Notes under the pieces: generated by a model
Database searches by the model: none
What the model was told of the DNA's origin: nothing
The model's input: only the letters and a program-made list of their open reading frames with translations
Part shown: one piece after another, positions 1-8,314 of the stretch
Layout: every line of letters begins with the position of its first letter
Position numbering within the stretch: position 1 is the stretch's first letter
Made by a program: the position numbers and the translations under genes
NCBI GenBank assembly: GCA_020427005.1
Contig: JAGQOY010000059.1
Location: 1 to 35,035 of the forward strand
Source: Planctomycetales bacterium
Lineage (GTDB): Bacteria > Planctomycetota > Planctomycetia > Pirellulales > Pirellulaceae
Direction: 5' to 3'
DNA: 35,035 nucleotides

Positions 1-424
1 ACTCTCTCAAACATTCTTGAGCCTTGAAGTTTCGCATGCCTACTTGCCAAATTCCCATCGGAATTTGCAACAGAATCCACGGCAGCACAAGAAAACTGGC
101 CATATGGTATTGCCATGCGGAAAACCAATTGCCACGCAAAAGTTGAACAATAGCTCGGGTTAATCCACATCCGGGACACTCGAAACCTAGCCAGAAAAAT
201 GTAAAACACGTCTCTGGAAGACGAGTGTGTAACGACCTAATGTAGACTGCACCCTCCAGATCGACTTCTAGGCAGGCAGCCGCCGCTAACACGCTCAGGC
301 TACCTGCCAAACACAAGCAGGCCTGTGCGTCAGAGTATACATCTGGGCTGCTGCCTGTTAGGGGCGATCGAACAGATCGTGTTAATATTTGCAAGAATGA
401 ACTAACGCGAGGTTTGTCAGTCAT
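1..424 (-). CDS. DUF2752 family membrane protein, cut by the window edge
   Basis: Partial gene reading leftwards off the window; about 141 residues are visible and no stop is reached. The ATG at 422-424 overlaps the TGA of the sulfatase gene by the ATGA pattern, so the two are probably translated together. The protein has a hydrophobic stretch (AGSLSVLAAAACLEV), then the motif CPGCGLTRA near residue 84, then a second hydrophobic segment (MASFLVLPWILLQIPMGIW). The CPGCGLTRA motif between membrane segments is the hallmark of DUF2752, small membrane proteins of unknown function common in Bacteroidetes and Planctomycetes. The two cysteines could bind metal or form a disulfide; this is inference. 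The C-terminus lies outside the window. Confidence 0.85.
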   Translation of the reverse strand, partial: MTDKPRVSSFLQILTRSVRSPLTGSSPDVYSDAQACLCLAGSLSVLAAAACLEVDLEGAVYIRSLHTRLPETCFTFFWLGFECPGCGLTRAIVQLLRGNWFSAWQYHMASFLVLPWILLQIPMGIWQVGMRNFKAQECLRE

Positions 425-1851
425 TGAAAAAGTGGGGCAGACATTTCGCTGTTGATTTCAGTCCATCGTGCTCGCATATGTTGCACTCTGCTAGACTCAA
501 CACTTGCTAAGTCACGTTGTTCACTGATGTCGGCTCCTATGTTATATAGCTCCCAACGATCTTCATTGCGAGGGTCGGATTCACTGCGAATAAGTTTCCA
601 GGATCCTTGTCGAAACGCCGATTTTCTTCCCTGTCGCCAAAAGAGTTCCCGGGGCGGCAGATCTTGATCATTCGATGCCAGATAAGTCAACAAATCGCGT
701 CCTTCGGCTCGAGACGGAATAGTGGCTCCGCAGGCTGATAAACAGGTCGGCAAGATATCAAGCGAGCTTACGACCTTGTCACTTGCCTCCCCTGCGCTCA
801 ACTGCCCTGGGAATCGAATGATGAATGGCACGCGAAGTCCACCTTCGTACATGGAACCTTTTCCACCGCGAAGCGGATGATTGCTGCTGGTTAATTCCTT
901 GGTGGGGCCTCCATTATCGCTGAGAAAAATCACCAAAGTATCTTGACGTAGTTTCAGTTCATCCAGTTGCCGACATATTGCTCCAACACTTGCATCCAAA
1001 TCGGATAACATGGCAGCGAAGATTCGGCGATGAATGTCCTCGATTGCATTGAATCTGGTGAACGTTTCCATTTTTGCTTGCAAGGGACTATGGACTGCAT
1101 TGTAGGCCAAACACAAGAAGAATGGCTGGCGCCGGTGCTGCTGCATGAAACTCAAGGCCTCTCGAGTGAATGCATCGGTCAAGTATTCGTTTTCGATCCA
1201 ACTTTGGCTTGATCGTAAGACTGGATTATCAGCATCGTATGGGGGTTCGTTGTGTCCCATATGCGAAGAATAGAGCAGAGAATCGCTAGCCCAATATCGC
1301 TGACTGCTGTTATCCGGCAAGACTCTGCGTCGTAGCATGGTCAGGGTGTCAGCCCATGGCGGTGGAGCATAGAAATGTCCCTCGTGAAGAAAGCCAAAGA
1401 ATTCATCAAATCCACGTCGCATTGGATGAAATGCTGCCGTACCCCCCAAATGCCACTTACCGATGAGACCCGTCACATATCCGTTCTCTTGCAGGTACTC
1501 GGCTAACATCGGTTCTGAGATAGGAAAGCCCACGTCCGGCAAAGTGTTTTTGGCTCCAATTGGGTTGAACTCGTATCCAAACCTTGTGGGAGTTCGCCCA
1601 CTCATCAATCCAGCCCGTGAGGGACTACAATTGGGAGCTGTCACATAGGCTTGTGTACAGCGAACACCTTCGACAGCCAATTGATCAATATGGGGTGTCG
1701 GAATTTCTAAATTGCCCTGGCAACCAAGTTCCCCATACCCTAAATCATCAGCGATCAACAATACGATGTTGGGCTTGCCCGCTCCCCAAACAATCGTTGT
1801 CTGTGCAAGCAACCACACCAGCAACCAAGCAAATTTGTTAGCGCTGCTCAC
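421..1851 (-). CDS. Exported Cys-type sulfatase (arylsulfatase family)
   Basis: Alkaline-phosphatase-fold sulfatase that would hydrolyse a sulfate ester, probably on a polysaccharide, outside the cytoplasm. The GTG at 1851 is preferred (476 aa): GGGGAGGA lies just upstream, while the TTG at 1863 would sit upstream of that site. After a signal peptide ending near VWGAG come the metal-binding motif IADDLGYGELGCQG and the modification site CSPSR (Cys about residue 75), converted to formylglycine in this family. GKWHLGG, HSPLQAK and LSDNGGPT are the other conserved blocks. Full length compared with typical 450-550 aa members. It is followed by the DUF2752 gene with a 4-bp overlap and lies divergent to the M61 protease gene. 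Substrate cannot be told from sequence. An anaerobic-type or aerobic formylglycine maturase must be elsewhere. Confidence 0.95.
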   Translation of the reverse strand: MSSANKFAWLLVWLLAQTTIVWGAGKPNIVLLIADDLGYGELGCQGNLEIPTPHIDQLAVEGVRCTQAYVTAPNCSPSRAGLMSGRTPTRFGYEFNPIGAKNTLPDVGFPISEPMLAEYLQENGYVTGLIGKWHLGGTAAFHPMRRGFDEFFGFLHEGHFYAPPPWADTLTMLRRRVLPDNSSQRYWASDSLLYSSHMGHNEPPYDADNPVLRSSQSWIENEYLTDAFTREALSFMQQHRRQPFFLCLAYNAVHSPLQAKMETFTRFNAIEDIHRRIFAAMLSDLDASVGAICRQLDELKLRQDTLVIFLSDNGGPTKELTSSNHPLRGGKGSMYEGGLRVPFIIRFPGQLSAGEASDKVVSSLDILPTCLSACGATIPSRAEGRDLLTYLASNDQDLPPRELFWRQGRKSAFRQGSWKLIRSESDPRNEDRWELYNIGADISEQRDLASVESSRVQHMRARWTEINSEMSAPLFQ

Positions 1852-1862
1852 AATCCTCCCCA
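1851..1862 (-). promoter_or_regulatory. Shine-Dalgarno site setting the sulfatase GTG start
   Basis: On the minus strand a purine-rich GGGGAGGA run lies immediately before ATT and GTG. It supports the GTG at 1851 as the start and argues against the upstream TTG. Confidence 0.6.
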
Positions 1863-1899
1863 ATCTCTTGATGAACCAGTCTAAGTCTTTGAAATTGAA

Positions 1900-3729
1900 A
1901 TGTACAATCCACCCACTTCACAACCGAATTCATTGCATTACCGAGTAGATTTTTCGGAACCCAATCATCATGTAGTCGACGTTCAACTTTGGATCCCACA
2001 GGGCAGTTCCAACAACATGACGCTGGTGTTTCCCGTTTGGACACCTGGTAGCTACATGGTACGTGAATATACCCGAAATATTGAAGCGATTTCGGCTCGC
2101 ACGGTAAGTCCTTCTCAAGAACTTTCCTCTCGTCCCCTGGCGTTACAGCGTGAAGGCAAGAATCGTTGGCGAGTCGTTGACGGACTAACCGAGCAATCTC
2201 TAGATTCACTAAACTGGATTCTTGTTGAGTATCGCCTCTATTGTCGTGAAATGTCGGTACGGACGAACTGGGTTGAGGGTAATTTTGGTTTCCTTACCGG
2301 AGCTGCGACCTTCCCTTGGATTGAAGGTCGTCAGAATGAGCCCATTACCTTGGAATTGAAGTTGGCAACTGATTGGTCGGATGTGGCTACCTCTTTGCCT
2401 GAATCTTCAACTCAGACTCGCCAAGTTCGAGTCTATGAAGCTGCGACCTACGATGAATTGGTTGATTCGCCAGTAGTTTGTGGAAACTTTCCGATTGCTC
2501 GTTTCCAAGTAAATAGTCACGTACATTATTTGGCTAACGTAGGGGCAGCCAATCTTTGGGATGTTGATCGGGCGGTCGACGACATAGCCAAAATCATTCA
2601 AACTGAACATGAGTTTTGGGGTGAGATACCTTACCAGCAATACTGGATTCTAAATCTGAACACTGAGTGTGGGGGTGGTCTAGAGCATGATAATTCAACC
2701 GTACTGATGTGCAGTCGTTGGACAATGCGAAAACGAGACGCATATGTAAACTGGCTGGCCTTGGTAAGCCACGAGTTTTTTCATACCTGGAACGTCCGGC
2801 GGTTACGTCCACGCTCTCTTTTGGAATATGACTATGAAAAGGAACAGTTCATCCGCGAACTTTGGATCGCAGAGGGAATAACGAGCTATTTTGACGATCT
2901 GTTCTTGATCCGTAGCGACGTCTGCACGCGCGAAGAATACCTTGGAAGATTGACAAAGAATCTGCAGAGCGTGCAAAACGCTCCAGGACGACTTGTACAA
3001 GACTTAGAAAGTGCTTCATGGGATGCTTGGGTTAAACACTATCGTCCTGACGAAAATACCCACAACGCCCGGATCAGTTACTACTTGAAAGGCGCGATTG
3101 TTGCCTGGTTATTGGATGTTCAATTACGGCGGGCTACGAATGATGCCGTCTGGTTGGATCATGTAATGCGTCGCCTGTGGCAACAATATCTGGCAACTGG
3201 TTACACCTTGGAAGATTTTTCCACACTCGTGTCTGAGCTTGGTGGCGTGGAGCTTGAAAGTTGGTTAAACCAACAAATCACGCAAGCTGGCGAATTGGAT
3301 ATTCAACCGGCACTGGACTGGTTTGGGCTCCGATTCAAGGACTCAGCCAGCTCACGTCAGAAATTCCCGGAGTCAACGGGCGAAGTCTGGATTGGTTCAG
3401 ACTCTACCGCCACGGATGGCCGCTTATTTGTGCGTCGGGTCTATAGAGATTCGCCCTCGGATCGGGCGGGCCTAAACGTTGAGGACGAACTTATCTCACT
3501 CGATGGTTATCGAGTTACTCCAGAAATATGGCCGGACGGTCTAGGAGTCTACCAACCTGGCCAGAAACTTGAGCTTTTAGTAGCTCGGCGCGGCAAAATA
3601 TTGACGCTAGAGATAGAACTGGGCGAGAAGCCGCCGCACAACTGGCAGCTAGAGGAAGATACTGAAGCTTCAGAAGCAGCCCGCAGTCGTTTGCAGAGAT
3701 GGCTGACGATGCGCACGCCGATTGGGTGA
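1900..3729 (+). CDS. M61-family (glycyl aminopeptidase type) metalloprotease with PDZ domain
   Basis: 609-residue zinc peptidase of family M61. An N-terminal beta-rich domain (about 1-170) leads to the catalytic domain, where CGGGLEHDNS precedes the zinc motif HEFFH at residues 291-295; the third ligand is Glu325 in WIAEG. A PDZ domain follows at about 500-590 (FVRRVYRDSPSDRAGL, then LISLDGYRV). This order, N-domain, M61, PDZ, is that of the family. No clear signal peptide is seen, so it may be cytoplasmic. The sulfatase gene starts only about 48 bp away on the other strand, so promoters must overlap. No strong Shine-Dalgarno site precedes the ATG. The next gene begins after or across its stop, depending on the start chosen. 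Confidence 0.93.
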   Translation: MYNPPTSQPNSLHYRVDFSEPNHHVVDVQLWIPQGSSNNMTLVFPVWTPGSYMVREYTRNIEAISARTVSPSQELSSRPLALQREGKNRWRVVDGLTEQSLDSLNWILVEYRLYCREMSVRTNWVEGNFGFLTGAATFPWIEGRQNEPITLELKLATDWSDVATSLPESSTQTRQVRVYEAATYDELVDSPVVCGNFPIARFQVNSHVHYLANVGAANLWDVDRAVDDIAKIIQTEHEFWGEIPYQQYWILNLNTECGGGLEHDNSTVLMCSRWTMRKRDAYVNWLALVSHEFFHTWNVRRLRPRSLLEYDYEKEQFIRELWIAEGITSYFDDLFLIRSDVCTREEYLGRLTKNLQSVQNAPGRLVQDLESASWDAWVKHYRPDENTHNARISYYLKGAIVAWLLDVQLRRATNDAVWLDHVMRRLWQQYLATGYTLEDFSTLVSELGGVELESWLNQQITQAGELDIQPALDWFGLRFKDSASSRQKFPESTGEVWIGSDSTATDGRLFVRRVYRDSPSDRAGLNVEDELISLDGYRVTPEIWPDGLGVYQPGQKLELLVARRGKILTLEIELGEKPPHNWQLEEDTEASEAARSRLQRWLTMRTPIG

Positions 3730-3808
3730 GAGAAATTGCCCTTGTGGTATCCCACTGCATCACCTAATTATTAGCCTCTACCCAGCTCTCAAAATTTGTG
3801 CTCCTAGA

Positions 3809-4618
3809 ATGCAGATTCCTCAAGAAAGTCCCGACCCCAATAGGGTTGCGTTATTGATTTCCCATCCGGCCCACGAACTATTCGTATGGGGTTGGTTACA
3901 GCGTTTTCGACCAACAGTCTATGTGTTGACTACGGGTAGTTCCTATGGCAAACCTTCGAGATTGGCTCGCACCGAAGCTTTGCTCACGGAGCTGAATTGT
4001 GGAAAGGGGGACGTTTTTGGTGCCTTACATGACCAAACGTTGTACCGCGATCTGCTGGAGGGCAAGACCACTCGATTGGTTGATATTGCCCATCGCTTAG
4101 CACAATCCTTGGTAGACAATCGGATTCAAACTGTCGTGGGGGACGCAGCGGAAGGTGAAATTCTGACGCATGATGTGTGGCGTGCAATGATCGATACGGC
4201 AGTCCAACTTGCACAATCTCGGGTAGGCCAGGAAATCCAAAACCTTGAATTCCAATTAGAACGCCATGAATTTCAGTCTACGTCTTGGGTGCATATCGAA
4301 AAACTCGACACGGAACGTTTGAATAACAAGGTGGATTCGATTCGTCGTTACGTTGAAGTCTCGTCAGAATCTGATCGCATCATTGCACTTCGCGGCCTTG
4401 ATTCACTCCAATACGAAACACTCTCGCTGTCGCAGTCGGCCGCCCAATGGCTGGTACCCAAAAGCGAGCAAACTGGCTACGAACGACATGCCGCAGAGCT
4501 CGTTCGCAGCGGCAGATATCGAGAGAAAATTCAGCTTGATCGCCATGTCTTGCCATTTGTCCAATTGCTCGCCAGTGAGTGTGATCGAGCCCAATGGAAA
4601 CTTGCAAAAGCATCCTGA
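3809..4618 (+). CDS. PIG-L/LmbE-like protein with altered metal motif
   Basis: I take the ATG at 3809 (269 aa) because the similarity begins right after it; an ATG at 3722 would overlap the M61 stop and add 29 residues that look like spacer. The N-terminus reads VALLISHPAHELFVWGWL, then VYVLTTGSS and an RLARTEALLTEL helix. This follows the plan of the PIG-L/LmbE N-deacetylase fold (HPDDE, then LTxG, then RxxE), but the motif is HPAHE: the usual catalytic Asp is Ala and the usual Asp ligand is His. A later His (EILTHDVWR) may be a further ligand. It overlaps the next glycosyltransferase gene by 25 bp, so the two are surely co-transcribed. Deacetylase activity is uncertain; the family call is by pattern only. 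Confidence 0.6.
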   Translation: MQIPQESPDPNRVALLISHPAHELFVWGWLQRFRPTVYVLTTGSSYGKPSRLARTEALLTELNCGKGDVFGALHDQTLYRDLLEGKTTRLVDIAHRLAQSLVDNRIQTVVGDAAEGEILTHDVWRAMIDTAVQLAQSRVGQEIQNLEFQLERHEFQSTSWVHIEKLDTERLNNKVDSIRRYVEVSSESDRIIALRGLDSLQYETLSLSQSAAQWLVPKSEQTGYERHAAELVRSGRYREKIQLDRHVLPFVQLLASECDRAQWKLAKAS

Positions 4619-5697
4619 TTACAAACCTTGTGCTCGATCGCGGTACGGGTACCGAGATGTACACATACGATTTGGTGCTTGCGCTGGAACGAAAAAATTA
4701 TCGGCCCGTCATATACTGTCCGCGGCCAGGGAAACTTGCACTTCGCATGCGGCAGGAGGGAATCTGCGTTGTCCAAGACATTCAACACTTGAACTCTTCG
4801 CCCGACGTGATTCAGGGGCATCATACTGTAGAAACGCTGGCTGCCGCCGCTCGCTTTCCTCAGTCTCCAGTTGTTTTCGTTTGTCATGATTGTTCGCAAT
4901 GGCATGATACGCCACCTCGGTTGCCCAACATATTAAGGTATGTTGCCGTAGACCAAGCCTGCTATGATCGTCTGGTTTTTCAACACGGTGTCCCAGCGCA
5001 GTTGGTTGAGCTAATCCCCAATGGAGTTGACTTGGAGCGATTTCCACTGCGCAAGCAAGTTGCGCCACAACCGCGTTCAGTGCTTCTTTTTGGGAACAGT
5101 TTCAAGAAAAGACACTTGCGCATCGTTCAATCGACCTTCCCGGGGCTTCAAGCAAGTTGCATTGGCCTTTTTAGTCGTCGCTGGGTAAGCCAGCCGGCGC
5201 AGCTGCTTCCACAATTCGATGTAGTAATTGCTCGAGGGCGCAGTGCACGTGAGGCTTTAGCAACTGGCGCCAGTGTCATTGTTGGTGATCCCACTGGAAT
5301 AGGCGGACTTGTGACTCCGGAAAATTACGAATGGTATGCAGCTAATAACTTTGGCAGGCGGCTATTGAGGCAGCCGTTTTCACCAACCGTTCTAGCTGAA
5401 GCTCTTTCCGGATATTCGACCGATCAGATCAACGTCGTGACACGGTTGCACCGAGTTCGTAATGGCCTCGAAAGCTCGGTGGATCTTTTGTGTCAAGTTT
5501 ACGACCAGGTGATGCAGCAGCAGTTCCGAATTGAATCGCGTGATTGGCATTTGTCTGTCAGTGAATGGCTGCAATGGTGTAGTCTTACAGCCAACATACC
5601 TGCAGAAAATTCAGGCCTCTCGTTTTCGAGAAACCCAGTGCAATATTTGACTCAGAGAATGAGGAAAGGCTGGGTTCGTCGACATCGGGCTGCTTAG
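4594..5697 (+). CDS. Glycosyltransferase, GT4-like (GT-B fold)
   Basis: 367-residue protein with the layout of a GT-B retaining glycosyltransferase. The N-terminal Rossmann half has a glycine-rich loop (LVLDRGTGTEMYTYDLVLAL), VFVCHD, and the domain-linking VELIPNGVDLERF near residue 145, a GT4 signature. The C-terminal half is reduced: FDVVIARGRSAREALATGA takes the place of the usual E-x7-E region, and the last 60 residues look unrelated to the family. The start overlaps the end of the PIG-L-like gene by 25 bp. A GT plus PIG-L-like deacetylase pair recalls glycolipid or pseudo-thiol pathways, but the substrate is unknown. The gene converges on the sugar-acid kinase, with 26 bp between stops. 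Confidence 0.8.
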   Translation: METCKSILITNLVLDRGTGTEMYTYDLVLALERKNYRPVIYCPRPGKLALRMRQEGICVVQDIQHLNSSPDVIQGHHTVETLAAAARFPQSPVVFVCHDCSQWHDTPPRLPNILRYVAVDQACYDRLVFQHGVPAQLVELIPNGVDLERFPLRKQVAPQPRSVLLFGNSFKKRHLRIVQSTFPGLQASCIGLFSRRWVSQPAQLLPQFDVVIARGRSAREALATGASVIVGDPTGIGGLVTPENYEWYAANNFGRRLLRQPFSPTVLAEALSGYSTDQINVVTRLHRVRNGLESSVDLLCQVYDQVMQQQFRIESRDWHLSVSEWLQWCSLTANIPAENSGLSFSRNPVQYLTQRMRKGWVRRHRAA

Positions 5698-5723
5698 GAA
5701 CACGAATGCCATATTTAGAGAGT

Positions 5724-6857
5724 TTAAGTTGACAGATAGGAACTCTCAGGCCACGAATAGCTTCCGGGCTTGATGACAAATCTGGGAAAACTCGCTGAGT
5801 TGGTGGTCAATTCAACCACGCCTTCGGCTAATACACTGGTAACTTTCAATCTGGTGCATCCGAGTCGACGTAGAAGCATTGACGCAGTGTGGCCTCCCTC
5901 GATCCAAACGCTTTCCAACATTAGCTCATGTATGAAAAACTTTGCAGTGTTTAGGAACTGGTTCAATCTATCCTCTGGTTGATGGTTCGTCCACTCGCTA
6001 GCCCGCATTGCAAGTGTTCCGTGCGTGTTGAGCAGAGTCGTTAACTGTTCCAACTGTTTTGCAGCTTCGCCCTGCAGAATTGTGGATGGAATGCAGGGGA
6101 AATTGGTTGGTTGCGCCAGTGCAGATCCACTGACGATTAGCCGTTTTTTGAATCCGTCATGAAAATGGCTGTCGGCCAGTAAGACTGACCTTTTCTCGTC
6201 ACGCACGCGCTTGCTTGGGTATTGATCACTAACTTGTAACCAAGCCTCGAAGAATTCAGCTCCCCCACAGGGCAATAGATGGGCCCGATTTGAATACCAA
6301 GTTTTCGCGTGGAGCAATAGGTCATCGGATGAGCCGGCGTTTCCGATGGATACGCACGGTTTCCGAGAAAGTTCGCCGGGTGACACGATCTCCGATTCAT
6401 AGTCGCCAAGCAACTGTCTAACATCGGACGTACGGCAGGGATGTTCTGGATCCTCCGCAAAGTCGGTTTCGTCCAGTGGTCGGCCTTCAACCATTAGCTT
6501 TCCCGCTAGAACTACTCGTTGTCTTCGCGGATTTGCATTTACCAGCAAGCAATGCGAATAGCGGGCGCACTCCATCATGGTGCGCAGTTCCAAAGCCACG
6601 CTACCCCGCAGAACCGAATCTACTTTCTTGTAAATATCACACTTGACTTCCGACAGCTCGCCAAGGACTGTCTGGAGCTTTCCAACGACGGTTTCCTCAC
6701 CGTCGCTACGCGTATTGGTGTCAATGATAACCACATCGCATGAACTAGGCTGCCAACTGTCAAGAAGCACTTCCGCGGAGAATCCGTTTAGCAATGCGCA
6801 ACCACCGATTTCGGCTGCACCGCTAAGATCATCTGCAATTGCAACTCGCATCGTCAT
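5724..6857 (-). CDS. Four-carbon acid sugar kinase family protein (DUF1537)
   Basis: ATP-dependent kinase of the OtnK/DtnK type, which phosphorylates four-carbon sugar acids such as threonate, erythronate or 3-oxo-tetronate. The ATG at 6857 overlaps the previous stop as ATGA and gives MTMRVAIADDLSGAAEIGG (377 aa); an ATG at 6884 adds nine poorly conserved residues. Visible motifs are ADDLSGAAE at the N-terminus, YKKVDSVLRGSV near residue 80, and the C-terminal nucleotide-binding part IEGGHTASMLLRRLG and FVIKPGSYSWPE. Typical members are about 420 aa; this one is slightly short. The usual partner genes (PdxA2-type dehydrogenase, aldolase) are absent; instead it follows a BNR-type lyase-like gene. 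Exact substrate is not readable. Confidence 0.85.
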   Translation of the reverse strand: MTMRVAIADDLSGAAEIGGCALLNGFSAEVLLDSWQPSSCDVVIIDTNTRSDGEETVVGKLQTVLGELSEVKCDIYKKVDSVLRGSVALELRTMMECARYSHCLLVNANPRRQRVVLAGKLMVEGRPLDETDFAEDPEHPCRTSDVRQLLGDYESEIVSPGELSRKPCVSIGNAGSSDDLLLHAKTWYSNRAHLLPCGGAEFFEAWLQVSDQYPSKRVRDEKRSVLLADSHFHDGFKKRLIVSGSALAQPTNFPCIPSTILQGEAAKQLEQLTTLLNTHGTLAMRASEWTNHQPEDRLNQFLNTAKFFIHELMLESVWIEGGHTASMLLRRLGCTRLKVTSVLAEGVVELTTNSASFPRFVIKPGSYSWPESSYLST

Positions 6858-8254
6858 CTTGGTGGATTTGCTTGGGGACGCCATTCAATAACGCTGACCA
6901 TTTGCGGTTCGACTTCGACCTGTGTCTCGTAATCCCCTTGCCCGGCGTACTGCGAAAAGAGGTGTATTTTTCGTTGAGAATTCCATAAGCTGACATCTAC
7001 TAGCGGATCGGACTGGCCTACCGGACCCGGAGTTAGTTGCTCGAACGTCCAATTGTTGGCCAATGGGTCAGTCGCCCTAGCAACAGTGATTCCACCTCCA
7101 AGTTCCAAATCACGGAACAACACATAAGTGGGAGATGGTTGTGTGTCGCTGTTTATCAGTACCAATGGTCGAGAAACAGGTGGACTTTTCGTACCTCCAC
7201 CTTGACGATGAAAATCCAGAGTTCTCGTTCCAATTTGCTGAACACGCCATCTCTCACCATCAAACAAAACGAGACGGTATTGAGGAACTGACTCACCATC
7301 TGTCCTCCAGAAGTTTGCGATCACGGGGTGATCATCCGCATCAACGGCCATGGATGTCTGATTGGCAAGTTCACTATCTTGCGGAATACGAACTGCATAT
7401 TCCGCAGTGTCTTGATTGATAGGCAATTCGTAACGGCGTCCATCGGTTGTCTGCCAGGTTCGACCAGAATCCTTCGACACTGCATAACAGATATCGTGAT
7501 TGGTAATCACATCAGGTGTCTCTCTCCAAACCCACGAAAGATGAAGATGCCCCGTTTTTCCGCAGGCCACTTGCCAATATGCATTTCGTTGACCTTCTCC
7601 ATCAATAAGATTATCGTGTAAACGATGCCAACTCTCGGTCTGAGCGTTGTAGAAATCTAACACCAGATTTCCATCACCGGAGCCACCCGATCGATAGAAC
7701 AAAAGTAGATCGCCGGAGGGCAGATTTACGAACTCTGGGTACGTTACCCGGTCTTCAAAATTCCCAACAATTGACTCTTTGGGGCCAAGCTCTATCGATC
7801 CTGGAGCAGTCGCGCGACAGTAATTAAGCGAGCTTCCATGGTGATTCCAACTCATATGAAGCCGCCCCTTGCCGTCAAAAGCAATACTTATCGAATTATG
7901 TGCATCCTCGGTCCTACCTCGATAAGGAGTGATATGCAAATCCCATTTTGAAGAATCCAAAGTTCGATGAGCAAGTACAACTCGCCCGTCCTGGTCGTAA
8001 TATGCAGCCACTTGAATCTGACCAAATGTACAAACCGCATGATGTCGAAAAATCACGGTATTGACCTTGGTCCGTGCCCATCCAAGTCCAATCGGGTAAG
8101 TCTCTTGCCCTAACACACGAAACGGTAACACCATGAACACGACCGCCAGGAAGGATTTGAACGCGAACGTCGCTCTCGATCCTAAAATTCCGTGCACGAG
8201 CTTGAGACGTGCCTCGTCTCCCTGGAAAAGGAAGAATCTCTGAGACGTTTTCAT
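6854..8254 (-). CDS. Secreted BNR-4 family protein, possibly a polysaccharide lyase
   Basis: 466 residues with a long signal region (hydrophobic FLAVVFMVLPFRVLG near residues 35-50). The mature part has repeated beta-propeller-like blocks: HHAVCTFGQIQVAAYYD, AHNSISIAFDGKGRLHMSW, TYPEFVNLPSGDLLLFYRSG, YWQVACGKTGHLHLSWVWRE and SKDSGRTWQ. These blocks match the BNR repeat-containing family member group, which includes PL24/PL25-type ulvan lyases and relatives. Conserved His in HHAV and in WNHHGSS fit that family's catalytic and structural histidines, but I cannot assign the active site firmly. It is transcribed with the upstream exported protein and ends in an ATGA overlap with the sugar-acid kinase. 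It may instead be a non-catalytic binding protein. Confidence 0.8.
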   Translation of the reverse strand: MKTSQRFFLFQGDEARLKLVHGILGSRATFAFKSFLAVVFMVLPFRVLGQETYPIGLGWARTKVNTVIFRHHAVCTFGQIQVAAYYDQDGRVVLAHRTLDSSKWDLHITPYRGRTEDAHNSISIAFDGKGRLHMSWNHHGSSLNYCRATAPGSIELGPKESIVGNFEDRVTYPEFVNLPSGDLLLFYRSGGSGDGNLVLDFYNAQTESWHRLHDNLIDGEGQRNAYWQVACGKTGHLHLSWVWRETPDVITNHDICYAVSKDSGRTWQTTDGRRYELPINQDTAEYAVRIPQDSELANQTSMAVDADDHPVIANFWRTDGESVPQYRLVLFDGERWRVQQIGTRTLDFHRQGGGTKSPPVSRPLVLINSDTQPSPTYVLFRDLELGGGITVARATDPLANNWTFEQLTPGPVGQSDPLVDVSLWNSQRKIHLFSQYAGQGDYETQVEVEPQMVSVIEWRPQANPPR

Positions 8255-8314
8255 TTTGACATTCCATAACCATTGAGATTTGGTTGGCTTACTTCGTTTA
8301 TCCTGACGGTTTTC

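Noticed and set aside
5718..5747. GAGAGTT/AACTCTC inverted repeat at the convergent stops as a terminator
   Set aside because: The loop is 16 bases, there is no T-run, and most of it lies inside the kinase coding sequence.
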